A stretch of 64,000 bases of DNA, taken from positions 1-64,000 of the forward strand of contig NZ_WQEG01000004.1 in the NCBI RefSeq assembly GCF_013033515.1. Direction: 5' to 3'. Under the pieces are notes generated by a model. The model did not search any database and was not told the DNA's origin. It was given only the letters and a program-made list of their open reading frames with translations. This document shows positions 1 to 8,808 of this stretch, piece after piece. Within the stretch, counting starts at the first letter, position 1; each line of letters begins with the position of its first letter. The stretch is from Ruegeria sp. HKCCA6707 (lineage in GTDB: Bacteria > Pseudomonadota > Alphaproteobacteria > Rhodobacterales > Rhodobacteraceae). A program made the translations under genes and the position numbers.

Positions 1-7
1 GGCGGTC

Positions 8-27
8 TCAATGGATCGCCGCAACAC
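8..27. repeat. Left terminal inverted repeat of the IS30 element
   Basis: The arm at 8-27 pairs with 1200-1219 at 18 of 20 positions; the mismatches are at arm positions 5 and 6. The shared core is GATCGCCGCAACAC. Confidence 0.8.
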
Positions 28-58
28 TTCACTTTGAGAGCAAAGATGGAGTGTTGGA

Positions 59-1219
59 ATGGCTTATCGACGTCGGATTTATTTTACGGACCAACAAAAG
101 GCGGAAATCTGGGATCGCTGGCAACGCGGAGAGTCGATGAGCTCGATCGGTCGGTTGTTCGATCGGAACTCATCGTCAATCTATCCGCTACTGGCACGGA
201 CAGGTGGTATCCGCCCGCCTGAGAGGCGGCGCTCGCGATTGGCAATGACGCTGGCGGAACGCGAAGAGATCTCTCGGGGCCTGAAAGCCAAGCTGTCGTT
301 TCGTTCCATTGCGCGTCAGCTTCGTCGAGCGCCTTCAACAATCAGCCGGGAGGTGCGTCGCAATGGCGGTCGACGCGTCTATCGCGCGGCCAGCGCAGAC
401 CTGGCGGCCTGGGATCGGGCCAAGCGGCCAAAGCCTTGCAAGCTGGCGGGGCAGCCGCAGCTCTGTCAGACAATAGCAGAGAAACTCGTGCGCAAGTGGT
501 CACCTCAGCAAATTGCAGGTTGGTTGAAGCGCGAGCATCCCAACGACGAAGGCGCGCGCGTGTCCCACGAGACGATCTATAGAAGCTTGTTTATCCAGGC
601 CCGCGGTGTGTTGAAGAAAGAGCTGCTGGCCCATCTGCGCGCAACACGAGCCATCCGTCGATCCCGTCATGCGAGCCTGAAGCGCGATGGGCTTGGTCAA
701 ATCAAGGATGCAATCTCGATCCGGGAACGTCCGGCCGCCGTCGAGGACCGCGCCATCCCTGGCCACTGGGAAGGCGATCTCATAGCGGGTTCAAAGAACA
801 GCTTCATCGCGACGTTGGTGGAACGGCGCACCCGCTATGTCATGCTTGCCAAGGTAGGCGGGAAAGAAACGCAGACTGTCGTGGCTGCACTTACCGCACA
901 GGTCCAGCATTTGCCCAGAGAACTTCGCCAGACGCTGACATGGGACCGAGGCAAGGAACTGGCCGATCACAAGAGCCTGACCTTGGCGACCGATCTCGAC
1001 ATCTACTTCTGCGATCCCCACAGCCCGTGGCAACGCGGCACCAACGAGAACACCAACCGTCTCCTACGCCAGTACTTCCCGAAAGGCACGGACCTCTCCG
1101 TGCACACCCAAGAGCATCTCGATACCGTCGCCCGCGAACTCAACGAAAGACCCAGAAAGACCTTGAATTACTTCTCACCCGCAGAGAAGTTCCAAGAGTG
1201 TGTTGCGGCGATCAGTTGA
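59..1219 (+). CDS. IS30-family transposase
   Basis: A 386-residue DDE transposase that would cut and join the ends of its own element. An N-terminal helix-turn-helix region (about residues 10-100, including FRSIARQLRRAPSTISREV) is the IS30-type DNA-binding part. The catalytic DDE triad is visible as D240 in GHWEGDLIAG, D296 in TWDRGKE and E330 in QRGTNENTNRL, the usual IS30 motifs. Length is normal for the family and the frame is intact, so the element may still be active. The ATG start lies inside the left end of the element, about 30 bases from the repeat. Confidence 0.96.
   Translation: MAYRRRIYFTDQQKAEIWDRWQRGESMSSIGRLFDRNSSSIYPLLARTGGIRPPERRRSRLAMTLAEREEISRGLKAKLSFRSIARQLRRAPSTISREVRRNGGRRVYRAASADLAAWDRAKRPKPCKLAGQPQLCQTIAEKLVRKWSPQQIAGWLKREHPNDEGARVSHETIYRSLFIQARGVLKKELLAHLRATRAIRRSRHASLKRDGLGQIKDAISIRERPAAVEDRAIPGHWEGDLIAGSKNSFIATLVERRTRYVMLAKVGGKETQTVVAALTAQVQHLPRELRQTLTWDRGKELADHKSLTLATDLDIYFCDPHSPWQRGTNENTNRLLRQYFPKGTDLSVHTQEHLDTVARELNERPRKTLNYFSPAEKFQECVAAIS
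1200..1219. repeat. Right terminal inverted repeat of the IS30 element
   Basis: Reverse complement of the left arm at 8-27 with two mismatches. It overlaps the last codons and the TGA stop of the transposase gene, as expected for a compact insertion sequence. Confidence 0.8.
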
Positions 1220-1424
1220 ATCGGCAGGACTAAGCAGCTGTTCGCACCCAAGCACCTAATGACGACGTTAAGCCCCTTTGCAGCCACTGAATTGATGCCC
1301 GGCATCCGGCGCGAGGGCGGCATCCGGACATTCTTTGCAGACGCAAATTGGAGAGCCTTCCTTTCTGCTAAAGCGGTCCTGCAACCGTTTTTTTGGCTAT
1401 GAGGCCTAAGACCACCCTAAAGTT
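1220..1424. other. Intergenic stretch, no gene seen
   Basis: About 200 bases between the IS30 element and the prepilin peptidase gene. The motif GGCATCCGG occurs twice near 1300-1330. I see no convincing reading frame, RNA gene or terminator with a U-run. Confidence 0.5.
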
Positions 1425-1910
1425 CTACCCCAAACCCATCGCCACCAAGGGCAATAACATACCCGACATGGCTATCGACACACCCATCGGATAGCTGGCT
1501 TTTGGTCGCAATGCGAGCCAGCGGCATTCCGGAAATCCAATTATCGAGCGGGTTGTGATCACAAACAGCATGCCCACGACCATGGACAGGGTGAAAGTAT
1601 AGAAGAACAGCAAAAGAAAGTAGCTGGGCACAAACAATATCAGCGCGGCGATTGCCTTTACGTCGCCTCCACCCCACAGGCGCAGCGTGAAACCAATAAA
1701 ACCAACGACAAATACGCCGACGCCGAAGACCGCGCGGTATAACGTCTCGTGGAAGGATAGAAACACGGGCGTGGAGAGGACAAAAGCGGCGAGCATAGTC
1801 AGCACCAGCCTATTGGATATCTTGAGGTTCTTCAGGTCATTCCATGCCATTGCAGCCAAAAGCGGGGTGATGACGATCAAAGGGACGAACTGCGCGACTT
1901 CAGGCGACAT
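1425..1910 (-). CDS. cpaA: Prepilin peptidase CpaA/TadV
   Basis: A 161-residue inner-membrane aspartyl protease of the A24 family, which would cleave the Flp prepilin (and TadE-like pseudopilins) before assembly. The two catalytic aspartates are visible in AWNDLKNLKISN near residue 25 and in GGGDVKA, the GxGD-type motif, near residue 80. The rest is mostly hydrophobic membrane segments. It lacks the N-terminal methylase part of large type IV prepilin peptidases, as is usual for CpaA/TadV. The ATG start overlaps the end of the LuxR-type gene by 11 bases, so the two are likely cotranscribed. It is the last gene of the Tad region before the IS30 element. Confidence 0.9.
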   Translation of the reverse strand: MSPEVAQFVPLIVITPLLAAMAWNDLKNLKISNRLVLTMLAAFVLSTPVFLSFHETLYRAVFGVGVFVVGFIGFTLRLWGGGDVKAIAALILFVPSYFLLLFFYTFTLSMVVGMLFVITTRSIIGFPECRWLALRPKASYPMGVSIAMSGMLLPLVAMGLG

Positions 1911-2766
1911 TTTTGCTACTCGCAGTCGGCGATTGGCGCTTGACCATCGGGGTCAACAAATCATGGATCAATTCGGCTTGAGAGGATGTTTCTGTTTTGA
2001 CGTAGATATTGCGAAGATGCGTACGCAGTGTCGAAATTGAAATCGACAACTCGGACAACAAGGCGTTGTTGTTCAGTCCCCGCGCCAGTAACAGGCAAAC
2101 CCGATACTCCGAGCGACTCAGCCGACAAGGGTTGTCCATAGACAAAATGCTTTTTGGTTCTTTCTTGATAAGCTTTCGGCGTGTGTTCTTCAGCTTCGCT
2201 TCGGAAAACCGACCAAGAGATCTTTTCTTCCAGCAATCCGACAGAACAGGGCCCAGAACGCTCAGAATATCTACCAGAGCCGAAGAGATGGGGTGGTTAA
2301 AATGCAATTCCAGAAAGTCGGCGACACCATTTTGTCTTTCCAGCAAAATGGATACGGACTCGTAAAATCTGCGGAACTCATAGAACTCTGACAGATGTTC
2401 GTATTCGGAAAGGTCATCGAGCTTGCCGAACCAAGCCGACCCGAGTTTGGCCCGGCTCATGTTGTCGCCGCAGATCGCAGGCGCGATGCAGAAGTCGAAG
2501 CCGCTGAAACTGTCCGGCGTCTTGTGATTGGCGTCGTAGCTCAGCACTTTTGCCGAATTCTGATTGCCTTGCAGGTCGACCCGGCTGATTGCAACCACTT
2601 CGGCATCAATCGCGCGAGCCGTTTCACGCAATGCGTTTAGCAATGGGACTTTCCCCTGAGAGGCCTGGCAAAGGACCGCTACGACTTTAAGAAGTTCTGA
2701 AGTCGGTGCCATTGCATCTGGCGCGAAACGATGCGCCGAAAACATACCATTCATACCGTTTAACAT
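1900..2766 (-). CDS. LuxR-type helix-turn-helix transcriptional regulator
   Basis: The C-terminal part (about the last 70 residues) is a LuxR/GerE helix-turn-helix: LSRSEYRVCLLLARGLNN followed by ISISTLRTHLRNIYVKT. The N-terminal about 200 residues match no domain I can name, and I see no clear receiver or autoinducer-binding signature. It lies between tadC and cpaA on the same strand and overlaps cpaA, so local control of the Tad pilus is a reasonable inference. The start is uncertain. I chose the ATG at 2766 (288 residues); a TTG at 2796 would add ten residues, and an ATG at 2745 would give a shorter form. No strong ribosome-binding site decides it. Confidence 0.8.
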   Translation of the reverse strand: MLNGMNGMFSAHRFAPDAMAPTSELLKVVAVLCQASQGKVPLLNALRETARAIDAEVVAISRVDLQGNQNSAKVLSYDANHKTPDSFSGFDFCIAPAICGDNMSRAKLGSAWFGKLDDLSEYEHLSEFYEFRRFYESVSILLERQNGVADFLELHFNHPISSALVDILSVLGPVLSDCWKKRSLGRFSEAKLKNTRRKLIKKEPKSILSMDNPCRLSRSEYRVCLLLARGLNNNALLSELSISISTLRTHLRNIYVKTETSSQAELIHDLLTPMVKRQSPTASSKNVA

Positions 2767-2980
2767 TGACCGAAACCCGATCAACCCTTTCGACAAGCGC
2801 CCCCACCCGTCGATTGTGTCTCGATTTTTTTGTGTGGCCGGACTCCACTTAACTGCTTAAAAGTTTAGCCATATCAGCCTAAGTCGAGCAAAAAAGTTCC
2901 GCGACAAGAGCTCTGTTTGTTCTCATTTTGGAAACACGGCCTGTTTGAATACGTTATTGCAGTGGAACCGAGCACGAATT

Positions 2981-3982
2981 CTAAGCCCCAAAGCCCCGGA
3001 AGTATCGAATCATCGAAGGTGCGGCGGTGATGATTATCAGCGTCGGCAGCATCAGTGCAGCCAGAACGGCCGACATCTTTACTGGTAACTGATTTGCCAG
3101 CTCCTGCGCCCTGGTTTCGCGGGAATCCCGCATTTCCGATGCATAGGTGGTCAGGGCTTCGGACATGCTCGTTCCGTAGCGAATGGATTGCTGGACGACT
3201 GTGGCAAATGACTGGATTTCATCAACCCCTGTACGCCGCGCCATGTCAGACAGCGCGGTTGCGCGGGGGCGCCCAGCCTGAATCTCGTGTTGTGTATTCA
3301 GAAACTCAAATGCCAGATCAGGGGAGGCCAGCGCGAGTTCGTTTCCGACCCGGGTCATAGCTGCATCAAAGCCCAAACCGGAGTGAAGCGAAATCTGCAA
3401 CAAGTCGAGGGCATTTGGAAACGCGTCGCGGATACGCTGCTGACGTTCCTTACGGCGATGCTTCAGCCAGGCTGCTGGCAGGAAATATCCGACGGCCGTC
3501 AGCACACCGATAAGCTGTATGGCGTTGGCTTTGCTGATGGATTCAAAAACGCCTGTAATCGCACTGGGAACGGGAATGCCAGGAGTTCTTGAGGCAACAA
3601 TAAGCAGACCTAGAATCATCGGCACGAAAATCCCAAGCCATACTCGCGTCAGCGCATAGATCCGCAGGGCATTCCGGCCGGTCAGCCCGGCCTGAATAAG
3701 CTGCTCCTCGATCTTGCGCCGCTCAGACTCTTTGCTCGGCAGCGCTGCTTTAAAAAGGCCTTTTGGGGTAGCAATGGTTTCCCGCAACAGTCCACGATCA
3801 TTGCGGGCTCCATATCTTTGGGCACGCAGATTGGCGATGCGGACAGCCGCAGGATGGCGGCGGCTTAGTGCCGAGGTTACGGCAACGAATACCAGCAACA
3901 CGCCAACGCCAAAGATGGTCAGCAGAATTGTTTCGGCTGGAAGACCGAAACGCAACGACATGATTTCCAGCATATGTTCCAT
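2981..3982 (-). CDS. tadC: Tad pilus inner-membrane platform protein TadC
   Basis: A 333-residue type II secretion F-domain protein. It has an N-terminal membrane segment, a middle stretch with further hydrophobic segments (around residues 110-170), a cytoplasmic F domain with LDLLQISLHSGLGFDAAM, and a C-terminal membrane segment ending near ALMLPTLIIITAAP. With TadB it forms the membrane platform driven by the CpaF ATPase. It follows tadB by 10 bases on the same strand and is the last core Tad gene of the run; a 214-base gap then separates it from the LuxR-type gene. Confidence 0.93.
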   Translation of the reverse strand: MEHMLEIMSLRFGLPAETILLTIFGVGVLLVFVAVTSALSRRHPAAVRIANLRAQRYGARNDRGLLRETIATPKGLFKAALPSKESERRKIEEQLIQAGLTGRNALRIYALTRVWLGIFVPMILGLLIVASRTPGIPVPSAITGVFESISKANAIQLIGVLTAVGYFLPAAWLKHRRKERQQRIRDAFPNALDLLQISLHSGLGFDAAMTRVGNELALASPDLAFEFLNTQHEIQAGRPRATALSDMARRTGVDEIQSFATVVQQSIRYGTSMSEALTTYASEMRDSRETRAQELANQLPVKMSAVLAALMLPTLIIITAAPSMIRYFRGFGA

Positions 3983-3992
3983 GAAACTGCCC

Positions 3993-4964
3993 TCAGATAC
4001 GGAAATTGACGAGTTTGTGCAGGATGATTACGTTCGAGACCATCAGAACGACAACCAGCACAGCAAGTTTGATGAATGCGGGATCGTCGCTGATATCGGT
4101 GTAATATCCCGGTGCGTTGATCGACATTACCCCCATGATCACCAGCGGAATGATCGACAGAAGAAACCCGGACAGGCGCCCTTCTGCGGAAATAGCCTTT
4201 ATCCGCGCACGCAATGCAATGCGCCGTCTGACCACGGCGGCCAGAACAGACACGATCCGCTCCAGATCGCCACCTGTGCCGTGTTGGATTGCCATGCTTG
4301 CCGCCAGGTATTGTGCATCTTCCGAACCGACTCGGTCAGCAAAGTCCTGAACCGCGTCGGGCAATTCGTCGCCAAAACTGATCTGGTCGAAAATGATGCC
4401 GAACTCGGTCCCGATAGGGTCTTGCATCTCGTCCGCAACGGCTTTGATCGAGGTGTTGACCGGGTGGCCAATTTTCAGGCCTCGCGCCATTAGCTCTAGC
4501 GCATCGGGCAACTGACTGGTCAAAGCTTTTTGGCGTTCAGTCTGTCGCGATTTCACCACCAAAGCAGGCATAAGCACACCTATGATGAGTGCGATCGGGG
4601 CCGCCTGCCAGGGCGGCAGAAACATCATACCGACGGTTGCGATCGCCAAGGTGCCAAACAGGCAAAGCAGCACAAAATTCTTAGCTGAAACATGCAGTCC
4701 CGCCTGAACTAGTGTATCCGGCAAGTTCCCAAAAAACGGGATCTTCGCAAAAAACCCTGTCTGGGTCTCGGGAAGCAGCAAGGCGAGCCGATCTTCATCA
4801 GTAACGCCTTGCCGGACCATGCGCATTCGTCGGTTGCGGGCCTCGGCGTGGTTTTCACCGCGACGGGCAAAGTGGAACACACCGGTAATCAGCATGAACA
4901 TTCCGACGAAGACGCAAGCCAGCGTCAGATAGTTAAGAAGTTCGGCTGTGTTAATACTGGTCAT
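3993..4964 (-). CDS. tadB: Tad pilus inner-membrane platform protein TadB
   Basis: A 323-residue F-domain protein. It has an N-terminal membrane segment (about residues 8-28), two closely spaced segments near 85-125, and an F domain with LPDALELMARGLKIGHPVNTSIKAV and FADRVGSEDAQYLAASMAIQ. Two C-terminal membrane segments follow. It pairs with TadC in the inner membrane and would couple ATP hydrolysis by CpaF to pilin extrusion. Only three bases separate it from the end of cpaF, so it is almost certainly translated from the same message. Confidence 0.93.
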   Translation of the reverse strand: MTSINTAELLNYLTLACVFVGMFMLITGVFHFARRGENHAEARNRRMRMVRQGVTDEDRLALLLPETQTGFFAKIPFFGNLPDTLVQAGLHVSAKNFVLLCLFGTLAIATVGMMFLPPWQAAPIALIIGVLMPALVVKSRQTERQKALTSQLPDALELMARGLKIGHPVNTSIKAVADEMQDPIGTEFGIIFDQISFGDELPDAVQDFADRVGSEDAQYLAASMAIQHGTGGDLERIVSVLAAVVRRRIALRARIKAISAEGRLSGFLLSIIPLVIMGVMSINAPGYYTDISDDPAFIKLAVLVVVLMVSNVIILHKLVNFRI

Positions 4965-4967
4965 GCT

Positions 4968-6356
4968 TCAGCCTCCTGATACTCGGAAAGTCTCGGGTTC
5001 GAGATCGACGCCAGCAGCGGTGAGCATGTCATAGCATTTCGGGCGAATCCCGGTGGGAACAAACCGACCAAGTACCTCGCCGCTTTCCGCGCGGCCTTCC
5101 TTCTGGAACACGAAGATGTCTTGCATCGTGATGATCTCACCTTCCATCCCGGTTATTTCCGAAATGCTGGTGACGCGGCGCGACCCATCCGCCAACCGCG
5201 ACAGATGCACAATAAAGTGCAGCCCCGACGCGATCTGGGATCGAATGGCTGCGGCGGGAAATTCGATACCCGTCATCGTGACCATCTGCTCCAAGCGGCC
5301 CAATGAATCGCGTGCCGAGTTCGCATGTACAGTCGTCATCGAGCCGTCATGCCCCGTATTCATGGCCTGAAGCATGTCGAAGGTCTCCGCTCCGCGAACC
5401 TCACCGACAATAATCCTGTCGGGGCGCATACGCAGCGCGTTGCGCACCAGATCACGCTGAATGACCTGGCCGTCGCCAGACGGAGATGGCGGGCGTGTTT
5501 CCAGTCGCACAACGTGCTCCTGCTGGAGTTGCAGCTCTGCTGCGTCTTCAATGGTGACAACACGCTCGCCATGGTCGATATACGAAGACAGGGCGTTCAA
5601 CATCGTTGTCTTCCCCGACCCCGTCCCGCCGGCGATCAGAACGTTCAGGCGCGCGTATACCAGCGCTTGCAGGAACCGCGCGGCGGCATCGTTCAGAGCC
5701 CCACTTGCGACCAGCTTTTCCATCGTCAGTTTTGACTGCGCGAATTTACGGATTGAAACGCTGGGGCCATCAATCGAACAGGGGCGGATGATTGCGTTGA
5801 CACGGCTGCCATCTTCCAGCCGGGCATCCACCCAAGGCTGCCGTTCATCGACACGCCGCCCGATCTTGCTGACGATCTTGTCGATAACCCGCAGCAGGTG
5901 CTTTTCATCGCGGAACCGCACCGGCACGCGTTCCAGTAGACCCGAGCGTTCGACATAGACCGTCTGATAACCGTTAACCAGAATGTCATTGATCGTTGGA
6001 TCGGCCAGCAACGGCTCCAATGGGCCAAAACCCAGAATTTCGTCCAGAAGTTCTTCGACGATGCGGTTGAAGTCTTCGGTATTCAGCGGCCTGCCAGTTT
6101 GGGACAGAGCACCTCCAACGACCCCGGCGACTTCGCGCCGTAGCACGTCCTTTTCCACCTTTTCTATCACGGAAAGGTTCAACCGTTCCAGCAAAGCCGC
6201 GTGCAACGTGCTTTTTAGCTCAAGCCAGTCTGCGAGTTCGGTATCTTCCGTTGTAGTGTCTGGCTGAATGTCCTTGGCCATTTGATCAGCATGCTGGTTC
6301 AGCTGAATGACTTCGGCCTCATTGGTTCGCCCGGCGCGTGTAAACTTTTCAAACAT
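4968..6356 (-). CDS. cpaF: Tad pilus assembly ATPase CpaF/TadA
   Basis: A 462-residue secretion ATPase of the VirB11/GspE-like CpaF family, the cytoplasmic motor of Flp pilus assembly. The Walker A motif AGGTGSGKT is at residues 242-250. It is followed by the Asp box VVTIEDAAELQL, the Walker B region MRPDRIIVGEVRG and the His box MNTGHDGSMTTVHANS. The N-terminal about 110 residues form the variable domain, and LGFGPLEPLLADPTINDILVNG is the typical CpaF N-domain entry. Length is normal. It sits between cpaE and tadB with short gaps. Confidence 0.96.
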   Translation of the reverse strand: MFEKFTRAGRTNEAEVIQLNQHADQMAKDIQPDTTTEDTELADWLELKSTLHAALLERLNLSVIEKVEKDVLRREVAGVVGGALSQTGRPLNTEDFNRIVEELLDEILGFGPLEPLLADPTINDILVNGYQTVYVERSGLLERVPVRFRDEKHLLRVIDKIVSKIGRRVDERQPWVDARLEDGSRVNAIIRPCSIDGPSVSIRKFAQSKLTMEKLVASGALNDAAARFLQALVYARLNVLIAGGTGSGKTTMLNALSSYIDHGERVVTIEDAAELQLQQEHVVRLETRPPSPSGDGQVIQRDLVRNALRMRPDRIIVGEVRGAETFDMLQAMNTGHDGSMTTVHANSARDSLGRLEQMVTMTGIEFPAAAIRSQIASGLHFIVHLSRLADGSRRVTSISEITGMEGEIITMQDIFVFQKEGRAESGEVLGRFVPTGIRPKCYDMLTAAGVDLEPETFRVSGG

Positions 6357-6370
6357 CCCTTTGACTCCAA

Positions 6371-7579
6371 TTAGGCTGCGTTGTTTTTGAGGTCGGTTTT
6401 GCTGACCATGGCTTCATTCATGATTTTCCGACCCATTGTGCGGATCGCCTTGGACAAGGCAGAGCTGCCTGAGGCCTGCGATAGCAGTTGACCCCGATCC
6501 AGCGCCTGCTTTGCGTGGCGCGCGTCGCTTGGCAGCCAAAAGCCCAATTCGCGTTCCAGCGCTTTTTGGGCCTCGACATGTTGGCTTGACCGGAATGTCG
6601 GTTTTGTTTCCTGGCTTATGACGATCTCAACCGGAGGTTCGAGCCGCTCTTTTGAGAAGAATTCAATCAAACGGCAGGCTTGACGCACCGAAGAGACCGA
6701 GCTGTCGCCCACCATCAGCATCCGGTCGGACGCGGTCACAACTGCGCCCAGCCAATCGACCAGTAAACGAGGCAGATCGATGACGACAAAGTCGAATTCC
6801 AGTCGCAGAGTCTCGATCAACGCGCTGACCTGTTCGCGTGTCAGAACATCCAGAGGAATGAATTCCTCGGGCGCGCTCAGGACTTCCAAACCGGACGCAT
6901 GTTGAACCAGAGATTGCTGAAGGAACGTCCGGTCCGGCATGACCCCATCCTGGGCCATTCTCAAAAGCCCGGAAGAAGGCTGCAAGTCCAATGACGTCGC
7001 GACCGTGCCGAATTGCAAATCCAGATCTACGACGGCGACCTTGTTTCGCGTCTTTTTCCGGAAGATGCCGGAATACCCCTGCAACTGGTCGGCCAGGTTG
7101 ATGGACAACGTCGACGCACCGATGCCACCACGGGCCGGGCATACGCTGATGATCTGTCCCAGCCGCTGCGGTTGCGGCGAGTAAATGGTCGGCAGCAAAG
7201 ACTTGTCGACCGTCAGACGTTGAATCTGTTCGGCCAGTTCGTCCTGCCCGATGGGATAGGGCAGAATCTCATCCACACCCGATTTGTTCAGCGCACGCGC
7301 TTCGGTCAATGAGATGTCACCGTCGCTAAGTGCCAACAAGGTACCGCGCGAACCGGCGCTGCGACGAAGATCGCTGACAGTTTCCAGATCCAATTCGCCT
7401 GAAAAGCTGAACACCAGCAGGTCATTGTTACCCATCAGATCACAGGCGCGACCGTTTACCGAAGACAAGGTCCCGGAATGTGTCTCTAGCGAAAGATCGT
7501 CGAACCGGTCGACGGCCTGGGCGACTGAATTCTTAATCGCCTCATTGTCAGAGATTAGGGCTAATGATTTTTGCGTCAT
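6371..7579 (-). CDS. cpaE: Tad pilus localization protein CpaE/TadZ
   Basis: A 402-residue protein with an N-terminal receiver-like domain (about residues 1-130) and a ParA/MinD-like ATPase domain. The P-loop region reads CPARGGIGASTLSINLAD. The signature lysine of a canonical KGGVGKT motif is replaced by Arg, and the second lysine position by Ala, as in atypical TadZ proteins. The nucleotide-proximal motif VVDLDLQFG is present. CpaE/TadZ proteins place the pilus machinery at the cell pole. It lies 24 bases after the tadE-like gene and 14 bases before cpaF. Confidence 0.9.
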   Translation of the reverse strand: MTQKSLALISDNEAIKNSVAQAVDRFDDLSLETHSGTLSSVNGRACDLMGNNDLLVFSFSGELDLETVSDLRRSAGSRGTLLALSDGDISLTEARALNKSGVDEILPYPIGQDELAEQIQRLTVDKSLLPTIYSPQPQRLGQIISVCPARGGIGASTLSINLADQLQGYSGIFRKKTRNKVAVVDLDLQFGTVATSLDLQPSSGLLRMAQDGVMPDRTFLQQSLVQHASGLEVLSAPEEFIPLDVLTREQVSALIETLRLEFDFVVIDLPRLLVDWLGAVVTASDRMLMVGDSSVSSVRQACRLIEFFSKERLEPPVEIVISQETKPTFRSSQHVEAQKALERELGFWLPSDARHAKQALDRGQLLSQASGSSALSKAIRTMGRKIMNEAMVSKTDLKNNAA

Positions 7580-7603
7580 TCTTCAGCTCCCATGATTAGA
7601 AAT

Positions 7604-8299
7604 TCAACCGTTGACTCCGCTGGCGAGGTCCTCACCAGGAAGGGTTGCGCTAAAGTCGGAAAATATTTTGAAGCCCGTTGTCGCGGAGGTCAGCGCATCG
7701 GTTTGTGGCGTTGAGCCGCCCAAAACCAGCGCTGCGATCGAACCCAACGGAGAGACGAACCGGAATGGAAGTTCTTCGATTGTCACCGTGACCATCGGTA
7801 CATAAGGGCCACCCAGGAAATTCATTTCCGGGTCGAACTCGTAAGTGAACGTGACGTTGCTTTCGTCAAAAGTTGCGGTGGGATCGTTGGGAACGGCAAA
7901 CTGAAGCATGTTCCAGATGTCGGTCACGGTGGTCTGCGCCGCTGCATTCGCGGGCGCCGCTCCGGTGCATACGGTTGCGACCGGTTCAACACAAACGCCC
8001 GATGCGAAACTGCAATTGGTTCCGAAGCGCGGGCCGGTGATATCGGTATAGGTGCCGCGGCTGTTGGTTGTTGGAACACCGCCACATGCGGGTGGCATCA
8101 CTGCAGCCATCCGAGCGGCGACCTGTGCCGTTTTTTCAGCAGCCACGTAGTGGAAGGCCAATCTGCCGAAGTCTATTAGGCCCAGGAAAATCAAAAGGAA
8201 CAACGGCAGGACAAAGGCAAGCTCAGTGATCGTCGACCCATCTTCCTGACGGCCAAGTCGCGACATTTCGCGGGTTATCTTGTGAATGCGGCGGGTCAT
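7604..8299 (-). CDS. TadE-like pseudopilin, second copy
   Basis: A 231-residue TadE/TadG-family protein. After a basic start comes the pseudopilin motif DGSTITELAFVLPLFLLIF (about residues 20-40), with a Gly before the hydrophobic segment and Glu at position +5, as in substrates of CpaA-type peptidases. The following extracytoplasmic part holds four cysteines within about 40 residues (ACGG to VCTG), likely disulphide-bonded. Its start overlaps the stop of the preceding tadE-like gene (ATGA), showing translational coupling. Probably a minor pilin needed for Flp pilus assembly. Confidence 0.85.
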   Translation of the reverse strand: MTRRIHKITREMSRLGRQEDGSTITELAFVLPLFLLIFLGLIDFGRLAFHYVAAEKTAQVAARMAAVMPPACGGVPTTNSRGTYTDITGPRFGTNCSFASGVCVEPVATVCTGAAPANAAAQTTVTDIWNMLQFAVPNDPTATFDESNVTFTYEFDPEMNFLGGPYVPMVTVTIEELPFRFVSPLGSIAALVLGGSTPQTDALTSATTGFKIFSDFSATLPGEDLASGVNG

Positions 8300-8808
8300 G
8301 GTCCAAACACCCGGCTGCGATCTGTGATCGTGGTTTGGATCTGCGTCGCTGTCGAGCCTCCGACCAGTTGGAACAGGGGCGTGAATGGCAGATTTGAAAT
8401 CGTCAGTGACGCGGTCAGTACGGCTACCGGTGTGGGCGAAACGCGGTATTCACCTGCGTTGCCAACGCATTCGAGGGACAGAGAGTCTAGACCTACGGCA
8501 ATGTCGGTGGTCGAAAGTGAAGTCAAAGTGTTTGATACAGCGGCTTGAAAATCGCCGATAGCAGCGCTTGGCGAAGCAGTGCACAGGTCCGACGGGGCGA
8601 TCCGGCCAACATAACGGGCAGTGTCCCGAACCCCCGTGATCGCATTTTGATAGGACCAGAAAATCCGTCCCCCTTCGACGATCAGGGCAAATGTCACTAA
8701 CAGGATCGGCAAAAGGATCGCGAATTCGACCAACGCCGCGCCGGACTGGTCATTGCGGAACCGGTTGAGGGTCATTCTGATATGACGGGATGCACCAAAC
8801 ATGATCAT
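8296..8808 (-). CDS. TadE-like pseudopilin, first copy
   Basis: A 170-residue TadE-family protein. The N-terminal motif QSGAALVEFAILLPILLV, near residue 25, has the Gly cleavage site followed by Glu at +5 and a hydrophobic helix. The remaining about 120 residues form a small extracytoplasmic domain. It is coupled to the preceding tadG-like gene through a TAATG stop/start overlap and to the next gene through ATGA. A minor pseudopilin of the Tad apparatus. Confidence 0.85.
   Translation of the reverse strand: MIMFGASRHIRMTLNRFRNDQSGAALVEFAILLPILLVTFALIVEGGRIFWSYQNAITGVRDTARYVGRIAPSDLCTASPSAAIGDFQAAVSNTLTSLSTTDIAVGLDSLSLECVGNAGEYRVSPTPVAVLTASLTISNLPFTPLFQLVGGSTATQIQTTITDRSRVFGP

Larger units (their letters stand above)
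8..1219 (+). mobile_element. IS30-family insertion sequence
   Basis: A complete element of about 1.2 kb. The outer ends carry a 20-bp inverted repeat at 8-27 and 1200-1219 that matches at 18 of 20 positions; both arms contain GATCGCCGCAACAC. The transposase stop codon lies inside the right repeat. One intact transposase gene fills the element. The flanks (before 8 and after 1219) show no obvious target duplication, although IS30 elements duplicate only 2-3 bp, so this says little. The element sits just downstream of the Tad locus. The exact outer boundary could be a few bases off because the window starts only 7 bases before the left repeat. Confidence 0.85.
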
